Shown piece after piece: positions 1-12,764 of a DNA stretch of 64,000 nt (positions are counted from its first letter, which is position 1; each line of letters opens with the position of its first letter). The notes under the pieces are model-generated. The model had not been told where the DNA came from. It ran no database searches and saw nothing but the letters and a program-made list of their open reading frames with translations. The DNA is taken from assembly GCA_029216955.1 (NCBI GenBank), contig JANAVB010009598.1:25113912-25177911 (forward strand), given 5' to 3'. A program made the translations under genes and the position numbers. This DNA is from Iris pallida (Eukaryota; Streptophyta; Magnoliopsida; Asparagales; Iridaceae).

Positions 1-344
1 ATATTGCCTGAATGTATTTATTTAGTATTTATCATGTAGTATCCTGTATTTAAATTCCTATAACTTCATGTTAATTAATTATCTGTATTTTATTTTCTGC
101 ACTTTATTTTTCTGCAATTCTATTGCCTGCTCTTTAAATTTTCATGTTAATTAATTAGCTGCTCTTTAATTTTTATGCTAATTAATTCCTGCAATTTTAT
201 TTCTGCATTTCTTCCTGTAATTTTATTACCTGCATTTTAATTCCTGCTTTAGTTTTACTTTCGGGTTAGCCTTGTTGGACCCGTGCAACCCGACCCATTG
301 GACCCATTGGACCCGGCCCAACTCCCACCTACCACACCCTTTTC

Positions 345-352
345 TATTTAAA
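345..352 (+). promoter_or_regulatory. TATA-like box of family-B LTR
   Basis: TATTTAAA followed by a CT-rich leader about 30 bases downstream, in the position expected for an LTR promoter. This is inferred from sequence pattern only. Confidence 0.5.
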
Positions 353-904
353 GCCACCCTCTCTTTCTCTCTCCTCATAAACTCACATTCTCACCATTAC
401 TCCTCTTCTTCTTCTTCATTACTCTCTCCACCTACCAAACCGTAGGCAAGTACAACTTGCTCCACATGAGAACCCATGTTTTTATAGTTCATTTATCTTC
501 CTCTCAAGATCCTAAGAAAGTTTAGAACATGGCATTTTTCATTTCGAAGTCTTAATTTTTGTAGATCTAGAAATGAGTTACTTTCGGAGTTTGGTGGTTT
601 TGATCTTTCAAACTTCTTTGTTTTCATGTTCTGATGGTTCCATGTTGTAAAGAAGTTTATCCTACCCAATTTTGACCTTTGGAAAGTTGGATTCGGACTT
701 ATTTTGACCAAGTTATGGACTTTTGAAGCTTTGGAGTACAACCATGGAGTTCTTGCTGTTTGGAGAAGACAGTGAGCAGTATATGCTAGCTTTTTAGCTG
801 CGTCACTGAGCTGTGCGCGCTCTTTAGCGCAGCGCAGTATGGAGTCCATACGCTGCCTTTTTAGGAAGCGTGTGTCTTGCATACGCTACCTTTTGGAAGC
901 GTGT

Positions 905-1318
905 GTCGTATGGAGTTCATACGCTACCTTTTGGGAGCGAATGACTTGCATACGCTGACTTGGATGGTCAGAAGTCGTATGGAGTTCATACGCTACCTTT
1001 TGGGAGCGTATGACTTGCATACGCTGACTTGAATGGTCAGGAGTCGTACGGAGTTCACACGCTACCTTTTGGGAGCGTATGACTTGCATACGCTGACTTG
1101 AATGGTCAGGAGTCGTATGGAGTCCATACGCTGCCTTTTGGGGGCGTATGACTTGCATACGCTCACTTGGATAGTGAGGAGTCGTATGGGGTTCATACGC
1201 TGCCTTTTTGGAGCGTATGTCTTGCATACGCTTACTTGGATGGTCAGGAGTCATATGGAGTTCATACGCTAGCTTGACCTGAGCGTACGCTGGCATGAGC
1301 GTACGCTGACATGAGCGC
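905..1318. repeat. 69-bp tandem array inside family-B LTR
   Basis: Six consecutive units start at 905, 974, 1043, 1112, 1181 and 1250, an exact 69-bp spacing, and degenerate half units extend upstream to about 790. Each unit begins GTCGTATGGAGTTCATACGC and contains alternating CATACGC and GCGTATG, so every unit can fold on itself. Because 69 is a multiple of three, the minus strand stays open through the array and encodes a 23-residue repeat, which I read as a by-product of the period and not as a gene. Confidence 0.9.
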
Positions 1319-3090
1319 AGGCTGACAGGAGAGTAGCCTGCTTACCCTGGATCTTCTATAGCCATGTATATTGATATCTTATTAGATGTTTAACGTCCAT
1401 TTTATATCCTTACACCTTTTTGCATAAACTTGATATAATCATGATATGTTGATATTTCTGTTAATTATAGATTGTTACGTGGGATGTACCATGTGTCATG
1501 AATTGAGTTATAGATACCCGGATTGACTAGAATTAAACCCTGAGAGTTGTAGACTCGACCCCACTGAATGCTAGTTGACTTTCATGCTTTGCCACCATTG
1601 ATAATGATTGTGATCTTGACTAAATTGATCATGCGTTCCTAATTGGAACTAAGAGACTGGCTAGTCGTCTTATTGAATGAAATGAATGAGACACGTTCAT
1701 GTTATGAACTATTGTACTCGACTGGCTGATCCCGAATATTGACATACATGCACATGCAGGCTTCAATCTATTTATTTATTTAGTTATTTTTCTACAAAAG
1801 AAGCATGTGTACTTTATGATCAAGGCATGATTACCGTGGATAGATTTGATTGTTGCATTACGCTATGTAAGACCTGCAACCTAACCGCACTGGTATCGTT
1901 GTAGAGTTGTGCATATCGTACCCCGTACGAAAGTACTCATTTGAATGACCATGATCCACGGCATGGGATTTCACTCAACGTAGAGACTATTAAGTTAAAT
2001 AAAATAATGATTGCATGGAGAGAATAGATTCCCGAATTCTTACATGGCAGCCCCCTTGGGACGAGTAGTACCCGACGGGCCGGCTGGTTCCCACAGATAC
2101 TATAAATCTGCCACACGGGCAGGGAACAGTATCTGCTTTTATTATTTATTGTATATTGTATATTGACGGACGTCCTGCTAGGACTCGTCTAATTCATGCA
2201 TGGGCCAATTGATCGACTGGATAGACTAGCCTTGCTTCCACATAGTAAGAACTGAGGAATCCCTAATTGCATTATTCCAGGATAACTTGGGACTCATAAT
2301 AGCAAGCCGTAGGAGTTGATTGGCCGTTCAAGATGATTTGTTTGTGCACTGTACTCTGTTATCTAACTGGAATGATCAGAATGTCAGGACATGACGGGCC
2401 AACTTCTGTCCTTGTTTGGTTGGGAGGTTGGTTCGAAGTGTCTTGATGTGATGTGAGTTCTAGTAGCAAGCAGAGATCTATTATTATATTCTCTTACTTA
2501 CTGGTTTTAATTCTCATGTCGTGCTCCCTTGTGGTACTTGTTATTAGAGGTCTAACCTCTCTGGTTTTGCATGGCCAGATTTAGAGCCAGTTCCCGAGGA
2601 CTCAGCGTACTTCCACCTCCAGGATGGTCAATACTAGAGGAATGATCGCAGGAGGCCTCGAGTGGGTTCATTAACTTCACCACTCATTTTGTTATCTACT
2701 TTATACCTTGCCGTTTGGCACCGACATGTTAGTCGGATTATCTTGTACTTACTTTTGCATAATTGTAATTAAGTCAGACTGCAGCTGATAACAATTGTGT
2801 ACGCTTGCTATATCATCTGGCTATGTTTTGTAAAGCCAGATCTCAAGAACATTTTGACTGAGCGTTTGGGACGCCTTACTGCTTTACCTTACATGTTCTA
2901 TATTTATGTTTCTTGTTTGAATGATTGAGACAATAGATGTGTAATGACCATAGTAAGACTTTTATGTAGTATGCACCCCCTCGTCTGGTTAGACAGCATT
3001 GATCGTATTATACGGTATTCATCTACCCGTAATACGTAGCTGGCTGAGTCATTCCCCCGCTCTCCAGTATTCTGGTTCTGGGGCGTAACA

Positions 3091-3320
3091 GATGGTTTGC
3101 CTAGAACTGAGTTGTCCGTGTGCGCGACGAGAGTAAGTTACCTCAGTTGGGATATAGTTGTTCGAGGTGAAAGATAACCTTAGCATGAGCGTGGCTCGAG
3201 TTAAAGAAACGCATAGGAGTAAGTGTGTGCGAGAGTTCCTGAATGTAGAATAAAGTGATAAGTCAATGAGTAAGTACTCAGTTAGTTTCGAGGACGAAAC
3301 TTTTTCTGAGTGATGTATGA
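3091..3320 (+). mobile_element. End of internal region of family-A Gypsy element
   Basis: This short piece contains TTTCGAGGACGAAAC (3286-3300), the motif commonly found just before the 3' LTR in plant Ty3/Gypsy elements; a near-identical copy lies before the 3' LTR of the Gypsy element at 50094. It joins directly to the LTR starting at 3321. The upstream part of the internal region has been separated by the family-B insertion and is not in the window. Confidence 0.65.
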
Positions 3321-5759
3321 TGTAGTGTCCCGTCCCGCTCAGTCAATCGGAGGAATTGAAACGCCGACGGCGTTCGAACTTAGCCATGCAACGGTGACTC
3401 GAAGGCTCGCTTGGTCGAGGCGACTCCTCGTTCAGGTGGGATAGTTTCGGTGAACTTGCCTCATCTTAGCCTTCACATAATAAATCGAATGTTTTCAAAT
3501 GCATAAGTAGGCTTGACAATAAAAGAGATTAATCCACATAGATAAGGGAATAATCCCGACAGGTCAAATGGAGTTAGAATATGGAAAGGTCCAACGATTG
3601 GCTTAGAGTTGGTGCACGGCGTGCTTTGAAAATGACACTCGTTCCTTCGTCCCGTGGCTTGGGAGAAGGAAAGGTGGTATTCGACACAAACTATGAGTTA
3701 GCCTAAGTTATAGGCGTCACCGGCATAAATGCTCGATTAAGCATGCACACTTGCACAATGCAAGGCTTGGCATAGCCTTTTCTCGTCCCACGGGTTAAGT
3801 TGTAGGCTCGGTTAAGTTAGGCAAGGTAATGCTGGGCTATCGAAGTCATAGCAAGCACTGTCCCGCTTTTTGCGATTGTTTAGCCACTTAGTCCCACGAT
3901 CTCAAGGCCCGTCATATAAAGTATGACTTGGGCGATAGTGCTGCACAGAATGTAAGTCGATTTAAGGCACGAGCCACGGTCGGCACGATGAAAAGTTAGC
4001 CACGGTCTATGGCACTTAAGGAACGTGTTTTGTTCAAGTTAAGTTGGAAGGCTATGTAGTAGTCATTCCCTCGGTTTCAAAGAAGTAAGTTCACGCGACC
4101 GTTTGTCGCTGAGGCAATCCCTCGTTTGCGAGTCTCGCGGTTTCTATTCACATTTTTAAAGTATGAGACGGTCCCTCGTTTGGGAGTCTTGCGGTTCCTA
4201 TTCACATTTTTAAAGTATGAGATGGTCCCACGTTTGCGAGTCTCACGGTTCCGATGTGCGTTATGAAAAGTGTGGTTTAGAGCACGAGATGCTAAGTATA
4301 GTTCCAGTTATACAACAAATTAGGCCATGCATTTACGTGAGTCAAGATGTCTCGTAGGTGCGTGGTCATTGGACAACTTGTCGACAAGGATTTCTTCCCC
4401 GACTGGTATTACGCCGGGGCACCGGGCCCATTCGACCTAGGGGAAAGACGTTATAGCAGTGCATAATATTACTGCATGGGTAGTTGAGAGCTTTTCATGG
4501 GACTAGCTACGTTACATCGAAGGACCCGTCGCCTATCCGAGCTATGTCCACGATGGCTTGTCATGCCAGTGGCCTTTCATATAGATAATTGGCGTGTTAA
4601 GCGGCAAATTCGCATGCACGGTGTCGGTCGATTCTAAGGAAGTGCAAGCACGGCATGACTTGAGTTATAAAATGTGTGCTCGGTTTGCACCTAAAGTATT
4701 ATGAAGCCGAAGATTGGCTATGCGTAAAGACACATGTTTTGGCACGAGATACGGCGTCGTGCTTGAGTTCTCAACACCGGTTCCATAAGTTGGGTTAGAC
4801 ATTGCGAGTTAAGTCGAGAAGGGCCGTAGGGCAAGTTTGGTTAAGTTATGTTGAGTTGCAGGGCACGACCTCGAAATGTGAGGCACGGCCGCATTGTCAC
4901 AAGACAAGTATGGGCAAGACTAAGCGAGGAGGCACTGCCTCAGTAATATTGAAGCACAAATCGAGTTCATGACACGACCGAGTCGTTACGTCAAAGAGTA
5001 TGGCACGTAAGACAAGTATGAGTCGGTGCATTGACATTGCAAGCACGAGAATGGTCTAGAGGCAAGGATAAGAAAGTTATCGGTGCGATAGCACGATGAC
5101 GGTCTAGAAGCACTAAATAGGCCGAGAGTCTATGTCCTAAAATTGATCCTAAGGCAAGAGTAGAAAGACAATCGTAAAGGAATTTTATGTTGCACAAAGT
5201 AAATGAACGTGTCGGTTTTGTATGGGTGGACGAGGAGCTCACTCCACCAGTACAGTTGAGTACTAACACCCACATAGTTTCATGTGCAGACACAGGTAGA
5301 AGCTCGTGGTACGGAGCTCGTTTGGATGCGTCGAGGCACGGAGTTCCTTGGCGATTCGTAGCGTGCGGCCGCATAGAGTCAAGACTTATATGGGACATAA
5401 TGTATGGACATCGCCTATCCGAAGCATCCGCTGGCTCGAGATAAGTATTGAGAGAAGAGAGAGAGAGAGAGAGAGAGAGCTGAGTGACTTGTAAAGTACG
5501 AAGAGTGAGCTTGAGTGATTGTAATCTTGGCCTTGCGCCCCATTGTAACTTCTGTTTCCATATCAATGAAGAGCTTGGTTTTGAATAACTTGTTTTTTGC
5601 TTCTAAATTTCTGCTGCATGTACCATGTTTCTGCTTGGGACTTCTGTGCAACGACCCCGTCGCAGCCGCTGTAATCGGCCGTTATGGAACCCGCCTTGCA
5701 CGAGCGTAATCTAGGCTCGTGCGAGAGGACGATCGCTCCTACGGGAACAGGACGTGACA
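3321..5759 (+). mobile_element. 3' LTR of family-A Gypsy element
   Basis: It starts TGTAGTGTCCCG and ends GGACGTGACA. It shares start, end and several internal blocks with the solo LTRs at 35152-37346 and, reversed, 22762-24698: for example a block around 5130 resembles 36746, and 5692-5720 resembles 37240-37266. The right flank AAGAT falls inside the RT region of the minus-strand Copia element, so this Gypsy element inserted into that Copia. A candidate poly(A) signal (AATGAA-like, about 5566) lies where the relatives have AATAAA. Confidence 0.8.
4118..4255. repeat. 54-bp tandem repeat in family-A LTR
   Basis: Units start at 4118, 4172 and 4226 with exact 54-bp spacing. Each contains a CTCGTTTGCGAGTCTCGCGG-like core followed by an AT-rich CACATTTTTAAAGTATGAGA block. 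The third unit is partial. Confidence 0.85.
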
Positions 5760-8591
5760 AAGATCACCGTAGAGGAATTCCGTCTTCACGTCCATCTGCT
5801 CGACATCCAAGTCGAAACTGGCTGCCAATGCTAGCACCACCCGAATAGACGATTGCTTGACGACTGGCAAAAAGATCTCATCATAATCCATGCCTTTTTG
5901 CTGACCGTAGCATTTAACTACCAGCCTCGCTTTGTATCGAGGACGAGTAGCATCATCCGTCTGCTTCACTCTAAACACCCATCGATTCTTCAAAGCCTTC
6001 TTGTCCTTTGGCAACCGCACCAGCTCATAAGTGGAATTGGCGTGTAAGAAACTCATCTCCTTATGCATAGCCTACATCCACTCCTGCATGTGTTCGTCTT
6101 CCATAGCCTCTGCAAAGCTTTCGGGCTCTCCCCCGTCAGTCAGTAGCACATACTCACCTGGTGAGTATCTCGTAGATGGTCGATGATCTTTGTCGCTCCT
6201 TCTCAGTGGAGCCACTGGTGCTGGTTGTATACTAATAGTCTCCTCCCCTTCAGGAACTGTCTCTCTGGCATGCTCATCCTCCTGAGGGACACCCTAACCA
6301 CCATCAGCAGGCTGATGATCAAGGTTGGGAGCAGCTCCATGCACTGGCTCCCCCATAACTGGATCCTCTGCGATGTCCTCTGAAAACTGCTCGAAGCAAA
6401 ATAACTCTAACTCAGGCAATTCCTCAGCCTCAGAAGGCGTCTCAGAATCTTGAGTGTTGGTTATGGTCTGATCCTCGACGAATACCACGTCCTTACTTCT
6501 GTAGAGCTTTCTTTCCACTGGGTCGCAGAGTCTATAGCCAAACTCATCCCGACCGTAGCCAACAAAGACGTATCGCCTCGTCTTCGGCTCAAGTTTGGAC
6601 CTCTCGTCCTTCGGTACATGCACGAAGGCCTTGCAACCAAACACTCACAGGTGATTGTATGATGGCTCTTTGTCGTACCATACTTTGTCAGGCACATCAC
6701 CATGCAAAGGAGCACTAGGAGATAAATTAATAACATAAGCAGTTGTGAGAAGAGCCTTACCCCAATAACTGCCTGGCAAATTTGCTTCTGACAATAAACA
6801 CCACACCATCTCCATCAGTGTCCTATTCATGCGCTCCGCTACACCATTGAGCTGAGGTGTCTTGGGCGGAGTCTTCTGGTGTCGTATTCCTTACTCTCTG
6901 TAATATGTATCAATGTGACCAATGTATTCGCCGCCGTTGTCGGACCGAACAAACAACAACTTCTTGCCCGTCTCTCTTTCAACAGAGGTTTGAAACTTTT
7001 TGAAAGTGGGCAGCACTTGATCCTTGGTCTTTAAGGCATAGATCCAAACCTTCCTGAAACAGTCATCAATAAAAGTTACAAAATAAGAAACACCACCAAT
7101 AGATTTTACCTTCATAGGACCGCAGACATCCGAGTGAATCAACTCGAGCAGCGCCGGCTTCCTTGAACTTGGGTGACTTTGGAAAGACACCCTATTTTGC
7201 TTCCCAACTAAGCAGTGCGTGCATTTCTCCAACTTTGTATACTTGATTCCTGGAATCACCTTCCTATTCACCAAGTAGTTCATCCCCTTCTCGCTGATAT
7301 GGCCGAGCCGCCTGTGCCACAACTCGGTAGACGCATCACTGACTGCGTTCACCTCCTGTGCCCCCTGTGTGCTTTCCTCCATATAGTAGAGACCGAACTT
7401 CTTGCTTCCTCTGGCAATCACCATCGAACCTCTGGAAAGCTTCCACTGACTATTCTCGAAGAGACTGAAGAATCCCTCGTCATCCAACCTTGCAACCGAC
7501 ACCAGGTTAAAACGAATATCAGGGACATGACGGACATCTTTGAGAACAAGAACTGCACCCGTCTTCGTCCTCAAATGCACATCTCCAATGGCAACCGCCT
7601 TCGACACATCTCCATTTCCCATCTTCAACACTCCACAGTCATCTGTCATGTAAGTGGCAAATAGTGCCCTGTTATGAGATACGTGCGCTGAAGTCCCTGA
7701 GTCCACCAGCCAAGAATTGTTATCGCAGGTGAGGTTTGTGATAACCTCATCACCTACGACGATTACATCGCCTCTATGTATCGAAGCCGCCACTGTAGTG
7801 TTCTCATCTTGCTTCTCCTTGTCTCTCTTCTTCTCTCTCTTCCAAGTGAAACAGTTTCGCTTGATATGACCCTTCTTGCCACAATGGTAACACTTCGAGT
7901 CCTCGTACCGACCCTTGGACTTTCCTCTGCTCTTGTCTCTGCCACCACCTGGACCCCTACTTTTGCCCCTTCCACGGCTCTCTGAAATTAGTGCCTCTAA
8001 GTGATGGGATGTAGATGAAGTGCCCTTAGAATATCTCCGCATCTCTTCATTCAGTACCTCGCTCTTGGCAAACTCCAGACTGACCACGCCTTCCGGAGCA
8101 GAAGTGATTATAGATACTCGTACGGTCTCCCACGAGTCTGGCAATGTACATAGCAACCAAAGTCCTTGAACCTCGTCGTCGAACTTGACTCTCATCGAGG
8201 ATAGCCGGTCCACCACGCCCTGGAACTCACTCAAGTGATCTGTAATAGACGTCCCATCTTTGTACCGCAGACCCATCATCATTCGGATCAGGAATAATTT
8301 GTTTACTCCGGTCTTTTTCGCGTACAAAGATTTCAGCTTCTCCCATAACGTCTTCGCATGCTCAATATTGGTAATTTGGTTGTACACGTTCTCGTCAACG
8401 AACTGCCGCATGTACCCACACACCTGTATATGCTCGAAGTTCCAGTCCTCATCGGATTTGTCACTGGGCTTCTCGGATGCAAATACTGGAAGATGCAGCT
8501 TCTTAACGAACAACAAATCTTTTATCTTGCTCCGCCAATAATGGTAGTTGGTACCGTTCAGGTTCACCATGCGCACCAACTTCGCGTCCAT
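5760..8591 (-). pseudogene. Copia gag-pol relic (family 1), 3' part lost
   Basis: This is the polyprotein of a Ty1/Copia retrotransposon, which supplies capsid, protease, integrase and reverse transcriptase for copying through RNA. From the start at 8591 the order is: copia-type gag (UBN2-like), a CCHC knuckle (CYHCGKKGHIKRNC, near 7880), a protease motif (LVDSGTSAHV), integrase with an HHCC zinc region and DNGGEY, then the start of RT. It is broken by in-frame stops at 6891 (CAA to TAA by comparison with the related copy at 58100), near 6645 (CGA to TGA), near 6293 (CAG to TAG) and near 6074. It ends at 5760, where a Gypsy LTR is inserted; the RT catalytic part is outside the window. It is clearly inactive. 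Confidence 0.9.
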
Positions 8592-8641
8592 CTCTGCTTC
8601 CTGGTTTGACTGTCAACTCCTGACACTTCTTTGAACCCAAA

Positions 8642-8653
8642 GCTCTGATACCA
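8642..8653 (-). other. Primer-binding site of Copia family 1
   Basis: On the minus strand the sequence is TGGTATCAGAGC, complementary to the 3' end of plant initiator-methionine tRNA. It lies three bases inside the 5' LTR, as expected for Copia elements. Confidence 0.9.
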
Positions 8654-8656
8654 CTC

Positions 8657-9389
8657 TGTTGGAAACGAAGTGCAGAAACCGTTCCCCCAAACCAGAAAGT
8701 CCTGCGAGAGAACCGAGCAAAAGCACACAAACCAAAAATGCCAAACACAATCGCAGATACAAAGATTTTTGACGTGGAAAATCCTTGCGGGAAAAACTAC
8801 GGGACGATAGGAGTCCAACCATGAAGAACCTCCACTAATGGAATAAAGAGAATACACCCTCTACAAGCTCCTCCCGATCCAACACGGATCACCACAACTC
8901 ACTTGAAAAAAGAAATATTTTGATTGCAGACTCCGAAGAACAAGAGATCCGAAAAATTATTCGAAGCGATCTCTCTTTCATAATAGTCCTTAATCCACTC
9001 TCTCTCTCTCAAATATTGTAAAACACTCTTGTTTTGAGATGAGTTTTCAACTAGCATGCATCACCCTTTTATAAGCCCTTGGTAATCTATACATGGAAGG
9101 CCAATATATATGGAAACTTTCAATATGCATCAATCATATATTTAATGAAAATCCAATCATAATTGGCTTACCATAATTGGAAGCTCAATTATATGGAAAG
9201 CTATTATATGAAGGGTCCAATTATAAATATATGATCAAAGTAAATATGAAAATCCAATCATATATTTCCTTACCATATATGTTCCAAAATAGGATCCATG
9301 CACTCCCCGAGCTTCTCTGACATATGGATGGCGTTCGTCGCACTTTGGGGTATTCTCCATATAGGTTGGGAATCCCACCCACTCCAACA
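8657..9389 (-). mobile_element. 5' LTR of Copia family 1 (minus orientation)
   Basis: Bounded by TGTTGG and CCAACA. It adjoins the primer-binding site on its inner side. It is related at both ends to the LTR at 54998-55793, so both Copia copies belong to one family. Length is 733 bp. The outer flank is CATAA; the other LTR is not visible. Confidence 0.85.
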
Positions 9390-10170
9390 CATAAGACATA
9401 TCAAAAAAAAAAAAACAAAGATGCAGTGCCACGTACAAGGGAGAGAAACCAAGTAGTCGTTAGAGTTAGGTGTAAGATAAATAATCTACGGAGAAGCGAC
9501 AAACAAATCTAAATTGGATTATGAATGTGTTCTGTTTGAAACTAATAATCATGGACTAACAACTCCTAGCATGGTACATTTACTAATGTCACATTGGATG
9601 TATCAATAGCCAAAAGGTATTAAGCCAACAATTGTCTAAAGTAAATTTACCAACGCGTCAACAACTACGATTAATGGATATAGATTGTGAAGGATCTGAA
9701 TTCATGGGGTGTACACAGAAAGTTATTGGATATTACAAACGAGATTTAATAGAAGAGCATAGTGGTTTTGATCCATAGACACTATTGAGCACAATAGAAA
9801 AATAGAACATGAGTGACAAAAATAAACGACTGATGTACAATGTGTCAATAGCGTTGACAATATTAGTTACTGATTTGTGACGAACACAGTAGAAAAAAAT
9901 ATCAATGTACATACAATTCTAACATAATAATAAAAAAAAGTTGAATTTTATTGAACAAAATCAATATACAAGCAAAGCTATATAAACATATATATGCGAA
10001 ATCCATAAACAAAATCATTGACTTGATGCACGATAGAGGTTCCAGATTTGCAGTGTCCTTTAGACATAATTCCGCTCCTACTCGGTGCTTGTAGTTTTGT
10101 AGGCGTTTGACCACTAAAATACAACTATCTTAATTCAAGGGCCTAGCACTAGGACTTTCTAACGAACATA
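9390..10170. other. AT-rich spacer, nothing recognised
   Basis: This is AT-rich DNA with short A-runs. I see no coding stretch, RNA gene or terminal repeat that I can support. Confidence 0.5.
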
Positions 10171-10417
10171 CTTAAGGCCTCGTTTGGTTTGGAAAGGAAA
10201 AGAAATCAATTAATTTTTTATTCTTTTCTTTTCTTTGAGAAAGTGCAATCCTCATCAACTTTTTACGGTGTTTGGAAAGGTCAAGGAAATTGAGAGAGAA
10301 AATGAATTCTTAGGAGTGTTTGGTTCAAGTTTTTGTGGCTTGGGAATGAGTTTTGAATTTCTTACCCATGTTTGATATGTTTAGGATTGGAAATGAGGAG
10401 GGAATAGGAGGGGCTTA

Positions 10418-10863
10418 GAGCATCTCCAATCCTATTGTCTTGTTAAGTGTTATGAGTCTTATGTGGCTCCTATGTGGCACGAGCCACAAGACAATGTCTT
10501 GTTTATATGGCAAAATTATATCTCAAAAGATAATGAGATAGAAAAACTCTCTCCAATGCAAAAGTATTGAGAAGACAATAAAAAATATTTTTTCAAACTT
10601 CCAAGGCAACTTTTAAGACTACTCATCTTCTTTCTTTTTTCTAATATTTTTTATTCATAATTGATGACATGGAAGAGAAGACATTGTCAAGTGCATTGTC
10701 TAGAACAAGACAATCAACTTCACAATGTCTTCTTTAATTTTTGCCACATAAGCTTCATAATTGACTTGACAATTGCATTGGAGATGAACTTTTGAATAAA
10801 ATTTTGTCATTCCTATGTGGCATTAACTTTTTTCCAAAGTCACAATAGGGTTTGAGATTGCTC
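10418..10863. mobile_element. Tourist-like MITE (TTA target site)
   Basis: It starts GAGCATCTCCAAT and ends in a diverged inverse (GAGATTGCTC), flanked by TTA on each side (10415-10417 and 10864-10866). A TTA duplication and short TIRs fit PIF/Harbinger-type MITEs. It has no coding capacity. Confidence 0.6.
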
Positions 10864-10866
10864 TTA

Positions 10867-12764
10867 GACCATCTCCAATGGTGATTTCTAAAATTGAGTT
10901 CTTATCCTACTTGGCATTGTACTTTAAGGAGATTTCTATCCTAGTTGGAAGAGTTTCTACATAGAAATTGTAGACATATAAAAATATTCTCCAATGGTTC
11001 TCCATTTCTATCCTATGTGTCACATAGTAAAAGAACCAATTTAATGGTGTGGGGTCCAATAATAATTGTCATGAGAGATAGGAGAATTTCTATGAGAGTT
11101 TCTACATGTAGAAACCCTCCTAGAAAGTTTCCATCCTACATCATTGCCACCTAGGATAGAAATCATCATTGGGAGAAGTTTTTTCTAAAATTGATTTCTT
11201 CCATAGAAATAGGGAAGATAGAAACCCCCACCATCTCCAATGGTGATTTCTAAAATTGAGTTCTTATCCTACTTGGCATTGTACTTTAAGACCATCTCCA
11301 ATGGTGATTTCTAAAATTGAGTTCTTATCTTACTTGGCATTGTACTTTAAGGAGATTTCTATCCTAGTTGGAAGAGTTTCTACATAGATATTGTACACAT
11401 ACAAAAAATGCTCTCCAATGGTTCTCCATTTCTATCCTATGTGTCACATAGTAAAAGGACCAATTTAATGGTGTGGGGCCCAATAATAATTGTCATGAGA
11501 GATAGGAGAATTTCTATGAGAGTTTAAAAAGTTTTCATCCTACATCATTGCCACCTAGGATAGAAATGGTGATAGAAACCACCATTGGGAGAAGTTTTTT
11601 CTAAAATCAATTTCTTCCATAGAAATAGGGAAGATAGAAACCCCCATTGGAGATGGTCTTGGTGATTTCTAAAATTGAGTTCTTATCCTACTTGGCATTG
11701 TACTTTAAGGAAATTTCTATCCTAGTTGGAAGAGTTTCTACATAAAAATTGTAGACATACAAAAATGCTCTCCAATGATTCTCCATTTCTATCCTATGTG
11801 TCACATAGTAAAAGGACTAATTTAATGGTGTGGGGCCCAATAATAATTGTCATGAGAGATAGGAGAATTTCTATGAGAGTTTCTACATGTAGAAACCCTC
11901 CTAGAAAGTTTCTATCCTACATCATTGCCACCTAGGATAGAAATGGTGATAGAAATCACCATTGGAAGAAGTTTTTTCTAAAATGAATTCTTCCATAGAA
12001 ATAGGGAAGATAGAAACCCCCATTGGAGATGGTCTAAGGAGATTTCTATCATAGTTGGAAGAGTTTCTACATAGAAATTGTAGATATACAAAAATGGTCT
12101 CCAATGGTTCTCTATTTCTATCCTATGTGTCACATAGTAAAGGACCAATTTAATGGTGTGGGGCCCAATAATAATTGTTATGAGAGAGGAGAATTTTTAT
12201 GAGAGTTTCTACATGTAGAAACCCTCCTAGAAAGTTTCTATCCTACCTAGGATAGAAATGGTGAGGAGAAGTTTTTTCTCTAAAATGGATTTCTTCCATA
12301 GAAATAGGGAAGATAGAAACCCCATTGGAGATGGTCATCTCCAATGGGGTTTCTATCTTCCCTATTTCTATGGAAGATAGAAATTTTCTAGGAGGGTTTC
12401 TACATGTAGAAACTCTCATAGAAATTCTCCTCTCTCTCATGACAATTGTTTTTACATAGAATTGTACAAAAAAAAAAAAAACTTTTTCAATAATTTAATA
12501 GTATGTAGTCCAATAATAATTGTCATGAGAGGGAGAGAGAGGATAATTTCTATTGAGAGTTTCTACATGTAGAAACCCTCATAGAAATTTTCCATCCTAC
12601 ATTATTGCCACCTATTATTATTGGGGCCCACACTATTAAATTATTGAAATTTTTTTTTTTTTTTATTGTACAATTCTATGTAGAAACTCTTACAACTAAA
12701 ATAGAAAGGACAATGCCAAGTAGGATAGAAACCCAAATTTTAGAAATCCCCATTGGAGATGGTC
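10867..12764. mobile_element. Tandem array of a GACCATCTCC MITE in one TTA site
   Basis: Units of about 370 bp or shorter run head to tail: 10867-11229, a 60-bp fragment 11230-11289, 11290-11658, 11659-12034 and 12035-12336, followed by a rearranged, partly inverted copy 12337-12764. Units start GACCATCTCCAATGG and end CCATTGGAGATGGTC where complete. Only the outermost ends are flanked by TTA (10864-10866 and 12765-12767). The internal copies lack their own duplications, which points to amplification within one site and not to repeated independent insertion. Confidence 0.8.
12337..12764. repeat. Long fold-back (hairpin) copy of the MITE
   Basis: The left arm (ACATAGAATTGTAC then an A-run and CAATAATTTAATAGT, from about 12454) is matched in reverse by ATTAAATTATTG, a T-run and GTACAATTCTATGT ending near 12683. 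A transcript through this region would form a long imperfect hairpin. Confidence 0.75.

Larger units (their letters stand above)
1..3090 (+). mobile_element. Long LTR of a Gypsy-like element (family B), left end outside window
   Basis: The sequence ends at 3090 in GGGCGTAACA, a typical CA-terminated LTR end, followed by GATGG, a likely right half of a target duplication. The matching TG start is not visible, so the LTR is longer than 3 kb or the left part lies outside. A TATA-like box (TATTTAAA, 345-352) follows a pyrimidine-poor leader and precedes a CT-rich stretch, as in plant LTR promoters. A GC-type splice donor (AG|GCAAGT, 446) lies about 95 bp downstream of the TATA box, and a possible acceptor lies at 2577-2578. 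No long plus-strand ORF is present. It interrupts the internal region of the family-A Gypsy element that resumes at 3091. Assignment to Gypsy rests on the terminal pattern and size only. Confidence 0.6.

Noticed and set aside
886..1296. Minus-strand 136-residue repeat protein over the 69-bp array
   Set aside because: The open frame follows from a period divisible by three and lacks a promoter, homologue or non-repeat part.
4118..4255. CRISPR-like direct repeats
   Set aside because: Units are contiguous without unique spacers and the genome is a plant; these are simple tandem repeats.
3321..5759. Calling this LTR a solo LTR
   Set aside because: The left flank (TATGA) does not match the right flank (AAGAT), and the left side carries the conserved end of a Gypsy internal region, so it is a 3' LTR.
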